Notes under the pieces: generated by a model | Seen by the model: only the letters and a program-made list of their open reading frames with translations | What the model was told of the DNA's origin: nothing | The model's database searches: none | Part shown: positions 56,069-64,000 of the stretch, in pieces | Layout: each line of letters opens with the position of its first letter | Position numbering within the stretch: the stretch's first letter is position 1 | Position numbers and translations under genes: made by a program | Source: Chaetomium olivaceum | Taxonomy: Eukaryota > Ascomycota > Sordariomycetes > Sordariales > Chaetomiaceae | Assembly (NCBI GenBank): GCA_039881045.1 | Contig: JAYWVB010000001.1 | Coordinates: 62,001-126,000 of the forward strand | Direction: 5' to 3' | DNA length: 64,000 bases

Positions 56069-56480
56069 TAAACTGCCCTGAGTTCAATAAATGTAGACTC
56101 AATGGGTTTAGAGGGGACCTCTCCAAACAACCACTACTCAGAAGAAGATAACTAATACAAACAAGTGAATAACCACAACATACTGGGTGTTTGGCGTTTG
56201 CTAATGGGCCGTTTGATTTCACTTCCTAATCGGGCAACTAGCCAGCCTCTGTTGCTCATGCGATCAGTAGCAGTGGATCCAGACTGAAACGCACTGCCCC
56301 TCCACTTCCCACTCAACAATGCCGAGGAACACTTAGTAACCGGATCTTGCTTCACTTGAATTGATACCAGATCTCTTTATCTTCTTTTCGATTATTTGTT
56401 TTCGACTTGTAACAAACAACCCGTAGTCACTCATTCAGCCCAAATTACTCGCCTCACCCAACGAACAACCTCACTTCAAG
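56069..56480. other. Intergenic region, RED-like 3' end to nucleoside hydrolase start
   Basis: 412 nt holding the 3' UTR of the RED-like gene and the promoter and 5' leader of the next gene. No element is recognised. Confidence 0.5.
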
Positions 56481-58043
56481 ATGGAAGACACACGGATCCC
56501 CGTTTGGCTAGACTGCGACCCTGGCCATGATGTAAGTAATTCCAGCTCGGATTGAGTTGAAGTTGTCTTTCTGTATCTTTTGGTCTTATGCACGAGACCC
56601 CGGCCAAGGACAAAATGAGAGAGGTCCCGGCCGGTCAAACCCGAGGATCATGACGGGGATGGGAAAGGCCTCTTTTGGGTCGTCAGACATTATCACTCAA
56701 CCTACCCCTGAATCACTGAATGAACTTAAAGTAAACACACACTAACTCACATCTCACCAGGACGCCTTCGCCATCCTGCTAGCAGCCTACCACCCAGCAA
56801 TCCGCATCCTAGGCATCTCCACCGTCTTCGGCAATGCCTCCCTCGAGTAACTCACCCCCCTTCTCCCCTCCCCCCATACCACCCCAATACCACCCCCATA
56901 CCACCCATCACCCACTAACAAAGCCCCTCAGAAAAACAACCCACAACGCCCGCTCCATCCTCACCGCCCTCTCCGCCGCGCACACCATCCCCGTCTACAT
57001 CGGCGCGGCCCACGCCCTGACGCGGCCCCCCTTGCAAGCGCCCACCAACATCCACGGCGAAACGGGCCTGGACGGCAGCGAGCTGCTGCCGGAGCCCACC
57101 GTGCCCGCCCGCGCCTCCCCGCCCGCCATCGACGCCGCGTACGCCGCGCTGCGCGCCTGCGCCCCCGGCACCGCGTGGGTCGTCGCCACGGGCGCCTTCA
57201 CCAACGCGGCCGCGCTGTTTGCGAAGTACCCCGATCTGGTGGGCCATGTGAAGGGTTTGAGCTTGATGGGCGGGGCGTTGGGGGGCGGGTTCACGCCCGC
57301 GGTGCTGGGCCAGGTGGACGGGGTGCCGCGGGTGGGGAACTGGACGCAGTTTGCCGAGTTTAATGTGCTGGCGGATCCGGAGGCGGCGGCGGCGATTTTT
57401 GGGGATAGGGCCCTGGCGGCCAAGACCACGCTGATTCCGCTGGATGTGAGTCATTTGGTGTTGACGACGGCGCCGGTGAGGGACTTGTTGCTGTATGGGC
57501 GGGAGGCGGTGGAGAAGGGGGAGGTGGCTGGGGGGCGTGGTGATGGGAAGGGGAAGACGGCGTTGAGGGTCATGTTGGTGGAGTTGTTGATGTTTTTTGC
57601 GAAGACGTACAGGTGAGTGCTGCTTTGTTTTTTTGGGAGGTTGGTGATGGGAAACGCTGACCATGGGACAGCGACGTCTTCGGTATCACCGCGGGCCCGC
57701 CGTTGCACGACCCCTTGGCTGTGGCAGCCATCCTGACCGGCGTTGGCGAGCCGCATGAGATCCCCTTCTACGACTATGACCCGGCCAGCGAGCCCGGGAT
57801 GGCGCAGAGGGAGCGGTTCGAGGTGACGGTTGTGACCGAGGGTACCTACGAAGATGCCGACGCTGGGGCCAGGACGGGCCAGATCACGGCTAGACTGCTC
57901 CCCCGGGCGAGGAGGGCGTGAGAATCCCCCGCAGCTTGGACGTGGCAATGTTCTGGAAGGTCATAGAGGAGTGTGTCGAGAGGGCAGATGCTTCTAACAC
58001 CGCTGCTGCCGCTGCCGCCGCTGCTTCTGGGCTGGCTAACTGA
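56481..58043 (+). CDS. Inosine-uridine-type nucleoside hydrolase (one-base deletion in a C-run)
   Basis: These enzymes hydrolyse the N-glycosidic bond of ribonucleosides for purine/pyrimidine salvage. Exons 56481-56531, 56761-56846, 56932-57612 and 57672-58043 join in phase. The calcium/ribose-binding signature WLDCDPGHDDAFAI lies at residues 9-22 and is split by intron 1 between the two consecutive Asp codons (229-nt intron, longer than usual). Other family blocks: GISTVFGNASLE, HGETGLDGSELL, LMGGALGGG, EFNVLADPEAAAAIF, and the active-site-proximal HDPLAVAAIL. At 57900-57904 a C-run is one base short: reading as is ends at a TGA at 57919-57921, while one extra C continues through GVRIPRSLDVAMFWKVIEEC, a conserved C-terminal helix, to TGA at 58041. 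Corrected length is 396 residues. Yeast counterpart: Urh1. Confidence 0.87.
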
Positions 58044-58442
58044 GATGGGATGGTAGATTCTAGAGATGATCGGATTTAGAACGTTGATCATGCAAGCTAG
58101 ACCGGTTGATTTTCAGTTAGATTTGATATCTTTTGTCCCAGCGCTGGCATTAGATGGGTCAAAAATATAGAGCTATGTCGAGAAATGCGAGAGAACATCG
58201 TTTGCGGATTCGGCCGGCAACAAAGTGAATTCAAACTCACACACCAAGAGCATGTATGCGGCTGCTCATCATCGAACCACTACGCCTCTGCATTTAGCCC
58301 GCATGATCCTTCTATACCGATAATGGCCGCTAATCGTGACCACGCCAGATATGTATGTACTGAGCAACTAACATAGCGGCCACGGAAATGATGATACAGA
58401 TAAAATCCGCCCAAATGTCCCTGCCCGGCGCCCAACGCCCGC
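58044..58442. other. Convergent 3' intergenic region
   Basis: 399 nt between converging stops of the nucleoside hydrolase and kinase genes. Nothing recognised. Confidence 0.5.
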
Positions 58443-59961
58443 CTAGATTGTAAACCACCGGAACCATACACACAAAGATACCACCCAATGCCATCTCACC
58501 CGCCAAGCCGAGTCATCCTCAGGCAGCTCCTCCACAACGCGCTCCACCATCGCAATCAACTCATCAATATCCGGCCGCTCAGCCGGCTCCACCTTCAGAC
58601 ACCCCCTGACCACCTCGCGGATAGGCTCGCTGATCGCCTCGTCCTGCGCCGCGGCCGCGGCAGGGCCCTTCCCCTTGGACTTGGGCTTCCCACCGGGGCC
58701 CTCATCGGGAAAGCGCCAGTCGCCCGACAAGACGCAAATGCTAAGCGAGCCACCGGTCTCGTCGCTGCGCATCTCAAAGGGCGACTTGCCGACGAGACAG
58801 GCGTACAGCGTGCAGCCGAGCGACCAGATGTCGACCTTGGTGTCGATGACGGTGCCCGTCTTGACGTCGAAGAGTTCTGGGGCGCGGTACGGCATGGTGC
58901 TGTGCTCGGCGGCGGTGTCCTGTGTTGCGATGGCGATCGACCGGCTGGTGATGGGGAGCGGTGATACGGCGACCGAGCCGAGGTCCATTATGATGGGCTC
59001 CGTGCCCGAGTCCGAGATCATGATGTTTGCTAGAGCGCCCCAGTCAGCACGCCACTTTTCACAACGCACATACATGAGCACCTAGGTAGAAGGGCAAAGG
59101 TGCGGCGAAACATACCCGGCTTGATATCGCGATGCGCATAACTCCTCGTCGCCCCAGGCGCAGCCGCTGGCATCCGCTCGTCCTCCGTCATCAACGGCCG
59201 CTGCTGCTCCGTCTCATCCTCATCATCCGCCGCCCTCGTCCCCTTCGCCCTAACATGCTCATCCACCCCATCCGCCCTCATCTCCATCCTCTCCCCCCCA
59301 ACCGGCTGACCACCACCAGCCCCACCAGCCCCACCACCACCACCAACCTCCCCCTGCCCCCGATACAAATGCATATCCCGCATGGCCCTACACACGCCCA
59401 GAAACAACAACATCAACCGCTTCTCGGGAAAGCGCGCATGGTTGACTAGGTTCGCATTGATCATATCCTGCAGGTTCCCGCGGCGATAATACGGCAGCAG
59501 GACATAAACAGTCTTGGTCTGCTCGCCGCCGCCGCGCTCCGTGGCGATGGCGTAGTCGACGCTGTGAATGACGCCCGGGCTGTGGGCGAACAGCTTGTAG
59601 GCCTCGACCTCCTTCATGGCCTGCGCGACCGACTCGGCGCCGAACGGGCAGCGGATCTTTTTGAGCGCGAAGAGCTCCGACGTCGAGGTGTCTTGGACCA
59701 GGTAGACGTAGGAGAAGCCGCCCTGTTTGGTTTGGGAATGGGTCGTTGGTTAGCGGGGGGGGGGAAGGGGGGACGGTTTAGGTATTGGGAGGGCTGGTTG
59801 AGCTAGGTAGGTAGGTGGTGGGAGGAGGGTGGGTAGCGCACCTCGCCCAACAGGCGCAGGATCTTGAAGCTGCGGCTGTTGATCTTGAGCGTCGGCGAGC
59901 TGGGGAAGCAGTTGAGACAGCTCCCGAAGGAGGAAATGAGGTCGAAAAAGACTTGCGCCAT
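58443..59961 (-). CDS. env7: Ser/Thr protein kinase of the Env7 / STK16 (NAK) family
   Basis: Env7 in yeast is a palmitoylated vacuolar-membrane kinase that restrains vacuole fusion. Exons 59961-59842, 59722-59116 and 59029-58443 join in phase to 437 residues. The N-terminus has Cys15 and Cys18 in FGSCLNCFP, the position of the acylation site in Env7/STK16. Kinase features: Gly loop LLGEGGFSYVYLV (split by intron 1), ATP-binding Lys in FALKK (residue 61), catalytic loop HRDIKPAN (Asp239, split by intron 2), DLG in place of DFG (Asp258), the APE-like segment YRAPELFD, and DIWSLGCTLYACLVG. A Gly/Glu-rich insert of about 80 residues lies between the DMHLYRG segment and the catalytic loop. The last 18 residues after AWR (VRWHWVV...) begin with a GTGAGA donor-like site, so the true C-terminus could differ by an extra splice. 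Confidence 0.87.
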
Positions 59962-60948
59962 GGCGGGCTGTTTCGCGGTGCGCTCGGGGTTGGGGGTTTC
60001 AATGGTGGGTAGGTTGCTTTGCTAGGTAACTGTTCGCATCGATCGTCTCGGGTGTCGCCCTGACAAATTCGAGATTTCGTCGTCGTTTCGGGTTCGGGAG
60101 CAGGTCACTCTTTCGCCAAATAAAACCGCTCGCTCGGCTATACAGTCTCGCAGTCGCAATAAATTGGGAATTAGAAGGGGACGTCAGACAGATGGATTCT
60201 TGCTGACAAGTTGTCCGGATGTTTTCCAGATGGATTCCAGGTTGCGCTGGCTAGGATCTCAGCCGCGCCCGCCAAGGTGCGCTGCTGCGCTGTGCAACGG
60301 AACGGCTGGGCCGGGTGGGTCCGCTGCCCGGCCGCATGCAGCGCTCCGCCATAGCCGACTGCTGGCGGGTCTTTTTCCAGGGTGATCCCCACTAAATTTG
60401 GAGTTCCAGTGTTGATATCGATTTCGCTCCCCGGCAACCAGCGAGGGGTTCAACATCGACATGGATAAGGCCGCGAGGGAAAGAATACGAGGGATCAGAA
60501 TACATAAGACGAATAGCTATGAGTTATGAGTGTCCCTGGCCAGAAATAACGGATGGATGATTGCACCTGAGATTTGAGTCTACCTACACAGTAGTTGGAA
60601 CACATTTCTATCTCAACACTGCCAGCGGACAACACCAGTCCGCCAATGTTTACACAGGAAAACCAAGACTGGTCGCTCGCTGTCTTCAACAACCCAACAA
60701 AGACGAAAAAAAAACAAGTCAATTACAAAGCCCTACTAAACACAACAGATACCCACAAGTAAGCCCGGACAACCAGACCTTAAATGTACCTCTCCCATTG
60801 CCCTCGACAATGATTGGAGGAAGCTCTCTCATCAGCCTCGTAGAACAAACATAACCCCATCCCCGTCTCCCGCCCAGGCCAAAAAAGAAAAAAGAAGAAA
60901 AAAATCCACGCATCCGCTAAAGCCACAATAGAAACGGCAACTATGCTT
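59962..60948. other. Intergenic region between kinase start and CLIP-170 stop
   Basis: 987 nt; both flanking genes are on the minus strand. It holds the kinase promoter and the 3' UTR of the CLIP gene. Open frames here are short and unremarkable. Confidence 0.5.
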
Positions 60949-63706
60949 TTAAAATGCATCCTCAAAGGGGCAGTCCACGCTATCATGCCCGTCGCGCTCG
61001 CACAGCGCACACCACTTGCTAGCATCCACCACGCCGCTGTCCTTGCCCGCCGCGGGGCCTGACTCCATCGGGTTGGGGATGGTCCGCACGCCAGGGGAGG
61101 TAGCAGCAGGCGCCGGGGCTGACGCAAAGGTCGGGGCGATGGCGGTAGTCGGGGTGGGGACGGGCGAGTGGACGACGGGTAGGGTAGGCTTGGACGACTT
61201 GAGGGGGGATAGCGGGGCGGGCTTAACGCCGGCGGATTCGTGGAACTCGTTCTCCTCGCTCTCCTCGATGGGCGGGGTGTGGACGGCTCCAGCATCGTTG
61301 TTTTCGCTGCTGTCGTCCCGCTGTTGTTGCTCCGGCCCAAAGACGTTGGTGCATGTCAGGATGTCATGCCCCGACGTCTCGCAGATCTCACACCAAAGCG
61401 TGCTGTTCTCCGTGGCGGTGCTGTATGTGTCGCTCTCGGGCATGGTGTCGAGCGTGGTGCCGCGGTTGTGCTTGAGCGGGGCCAAGCCCAGGTGCTGCTG
61501 GGGCTCGGGGCTGCCGATGCTGGGCGGTGCGATGACAGTCCCGCGCGAGTCACGGATCGAGTTGCGGTTGTTGGCGGCGCTTTCGATAGTCATGGCACTC
61601 GCGCGGTGGCCCGCTGGCCCGACCGTCATGACGCTGCCTCTGCGCAGTGACTCCAACTCGCGCTCGAGGTCCTCCTCTCGGGAGGTCTTGCTCTCCACTA
61701 GGGCGCGAAGCTCGGCGACTTCGCGGTCGAGCTTTTCCCGGGTGAGGCGGTCCTCGATGGACTCGCCCTGGTAGGCGCGGATAGCGGACTGGCGCTGAGC
61801 GTTCCTATCCGAGTTGTCGTTCGGGACCGAGTCTCGGCTCAGCGAGTGGATGATTGCCTTCAGGCCCCTGATTTCGTCCTCCTTTTGTTCCAACTCCTTG
61901 GACATGGACCCGTTGTTCGCGGCGCCGCTAGCGCCGTTGATGGACTGGGCCTTTTCCCGTTCTCGGCGGAGCTCAGTGCGCGTCCGCTCTACTTCTCCAC
62001 GGAGGAACTCGACCTCGCCCCGTGCCTCGGCTTCGCCTCTCCTAGCGTCTTCGAGGCCTTCTTCAAGCTCCTGCACGAGTTCTTCCAACTGTTTCAACTG
62101 TGCTGCAACAGTGTCGACGTCGGCGGTCCTATCCTGGAGCTCTTGGATCTCCTGCATCAGCTCCTCGATCCTCTTCTCGTAAACCCTCTCCGTCTCTGAG
62201 CTTGCCATCTCTAGCGTGTCGATCGTGCTGCGGAAATCGGCTCGATGGGCGTCGAACTCGGCTGTGAGCATGGCAATCTTATCGTTCTTCTCTCTCACCA
62301 GAGCCCGAAGCTGCCCAGAGTCCTTGTCGTCGATACTGTTCCGTCGCTGCTGTCCCATATGGGATTCCGAGTTCTCAATTAGCCCCTGGAGCTCTGTCAA
62401 ACTCGTCTCCATTTCCGCCAGTGTCGCAGCCTGCTCCTTCAGTTGCTGGTCCCGATTCTCTAGCTGTGCTTTGAGCCTCTCGAGCTCTTCGTCACTGGCG
62501 TGGTTGCCAGCCCGAGACATGGCTCTCGAAGCAGGCCGCACCTTCAGCGAGAAGGACGAGGCCGAACCCATACTACCGTTCGTCTGTGTCCTCTGTATGC
62601 CGATTGGTGTCGTGTCGTCGTCGGTATAATGCGGGTTCGAGGTGGTCCCCAGGACCGAGACACTACGCGGTCCCACCCCTACACTCCCTTTCCGTGTATG
62701 CCCCAGCATCCGTTTGTTAGGATCACCGGCCGTTCCACGAACGCTCTGGGCGAATTTGTTGGCCGAAATCGGACTCTCAAACCTGGGTGGCCCGGTTTTC
62801 GGTGCTGGCGTGGTGATGGATGGACGGGGGCCTGGTGTCATGAGCCTCCTCACAGGTGACTCTGGCCGTGGTAACGAGGGGCGCGTCTTCTTCCCGAGTG
62901 GGCTCGAGGCGCGGCTGGGGCCAACGGACTGGCTGAATTTGGGCACACCGGGGCTCGGTGATGTGAAGTTGATGGCGTTTTGGCTCGCGACCTTCAAACC
63001 GCCGCTTGCTGGCGTGATGGGGAACGAGTTGCCGGACATGGCGGGCGACTCGTGCTTGACCGCCTTGGATAGGGGAGGAAGATACCGGCGCCCGGTTGTG
63101 ATGTCGTGAAGTAGTAAACGCTGCATGAAGGGGTAACCCGGTTAGTGTCATGGCCAAGCTTATTGCACATGTCGCCAGCTATCAGCTATGCGACGCGGAA
63201 CGCAGGCAAACACCAAGAACCAAGAAATCAAACAGCACTCACCCATCGACATCACCGCTGTTCTTCCCCCTGGGCGCATAGTCGGGGTGCAGCTCGACAC
63301 CGGCAAAGTTGCCCTTGCGCCCAGCGACGGATCCAATAAAACGGACGGTGCCCGTCATGTTCCCTGGGACGTCCACCGTGTCGCCGACGGTAACCCCGTC
63401 GCCGCCGAGGCGGCCCGGAGTGTTTGGCATGGGGGGCATCGTGTCGCTGTTCAGGTCGGAGTTGTATGCGTTGTATGCGTAGCCTTCCGAATCATCGGGG
63501 ATGGAGGCTAGCGAGTTCTGCGTAAGCGCAGCGACCGACCCCTTGCGCGCAAGCGCCGGGGGTAATAGACGCGAGGTCTGCGACGTATAAAGTTGGTTCA
63601 GATTCGGCGTTGACGCGGTCGCTATGCCGCTGCGGAGAGGTCGTCGCGACAGGGTATGCCTGGTCGTGGTGTTGTAGGTTGATGTTGTTGTAGTTGTGGA
63701 GGTCAT
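60949..63706 (-). CDS. CLIP-170-type microtubule plus-end protein (one-base deletion in a G/C run)
   Basis: CLIP-170 homologues (Tip1, Bik1, ClipA) track microtubule plus ends and guide polar growth and dynein loading. Exon 1 is 63706-63243 and exon 2 is 63120-60949, with a 122-nt intron. The CAP-Gly domain is at about residues 105-175 (VTVGDTVDVPGNMTGTVRFI, then GRKGNFAGVEL, and GKNSGDVDG across the intron, then YYFTTSQPGAGIFLP). A Ser/Pro-rich basic region follows. The long coiled coil starts near residue 390 (DEELERLKAQLENRDQQLKEQ). The end has two zinc knuckles, WCEICETSGHDILTC and WCALCERDGHDSVDC, and an acidic-aromatic tail PFEDAF that replaces the animal EEY/F motif. Just after the CAP-Gly domain a G-run at 63072-63075 is one base short; adding one joins IFLP to LSKAVKHE. 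Corrected length is 878 residues. Confidence 0.88.
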
Positions 63707-64000
63707 CTTGGTGGGAAGCAGTGGCGGCAATGGCGACCGACTCTCCTGTGTTTTTACACCCCACTGTTGCCCAGTATTTTGGGGACCAAACGCCGATTGA
63801 CCCGCTGAAGAGGAGCGAAGCGCGGGCACGGACACCCACCGGGCAGTTATAGTGTAGGTACTTGCCCCACTGATACTCACGGTACAGGTACAGTACTGTA
63901 ACACCAGCAGCTGGAGGTGCGGTTCAGCAAATGACAATGGAACGTAACCTGGAACAAGAGGAAAGACGACACTTTGTAGAAAGCGGGTTGCGGCCCGTTT
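63707..64000. promoter_or_regulatory. Upstream region of the CLIP-170 gene
   Basis: 294 nt to the window edge, upstream of the CLIP start. No other start codon or exon of a neighbouring gene is recognisable here. Confidence 0.45.

Noticed and set aside
1..64000. CRISPR arrays, prophage, bacterial operons or biosynthetic gene cluster core enzymes
   Set aside because: Split genes, intron signals and protein families are fungal. No repeat-spacer array and no polyketide, peptide or terpene synthase signature is present.

Overview
The window is nuclear DNA of a filamentous ascomycete (Pezizomycotina). The protein set points to Sordariomycetes, most likely Sordariales: a PRO1/ADV-1 developmental regulator, a WSC-domain surface protein and typical fungal mitochondrial proteins. 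Genes are GC-rich, with introns of about 50-100 nt, GTRNGT-like donors and CTAAC-type branch sites. There are no operons, Shine-Dalgarno sites, CRISPR arrays or recognisable tRNA/rRNA genes. Species assignment is inference.

Layout. 1-4.9 kb: the start of a gene running off the left edge, then a gene-poor zone with two decayed gene pieces, an unrecognised 3' fragment (minus) and a histidine-kinase remnant (plus). 4.9-7.4: large disordered protein (minus). 7.4-11.0: empty. 11.0-13.9: Hcs1/IGHMBP2-type helicase (minus). 14.3-15.6: DUF202 membrane protein (minus), divergent from a pyridoxal-reductase-like aldo/keto reductase (16.6-17.7, plus). 18.2-19.0: Shr3-type ER chaperone (plus). 19.6-20.9: cysteine-rich single-pass membrane protein (minus). 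24.2-26.3: pro1/adv-1 Zn2Cys6 regulator (minus), followed by about 8.5 kb without a gene. 34.8-37.6: SAM+PH protein (plus). 38.8-39.9: mitoribosomal SOD-like protein mS42/mS43 (minus). 40.5-41.7: hypothetical (minus). 43.1-44.1: TPC1-type carrier (plus). 44.5-45.5: MICOS Mic26/27 (minus), divergent from OCT1 mitochondrial intermediate peptidase (46.1-48.5, plus). 49.2-50.1: WSC protein (plus). 50.3-54.0: REV1 (minus), divergent from RED/Smu2-like splicing factor (54.5-56.1, plus). 56.5-58.0: nucleoside hydrolase (plus). 58.4-60.0: Env7-type kinase (minus). 60.9-63.7: CLIP-170 homologue (minus).

How genes relate: four genes between 38.8 and 48.5 kb serve mitochondria (ribosome, cofactor import, inner-membrane architecture, presequence processing), and two of them share one divergent promoter. 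Otherwise neighbours are functionally unrelated housekeeping genes.

Main caution: nine otherwise intact conserved genes each need one or two single-base corrections to be read through, mostly in homopolymers. This looks like consensus-sequence error rather than gene death. I found no convincing new biological system. The most interesting real signals are a GC-AG intron splitting the Walker A motif of the helicase, a compensated frameshift pair in the reductase, the motif cluster in the huge pro1 upstream region, a diverged ~150-bp tandem repeat, and the decayed histidine kinase.
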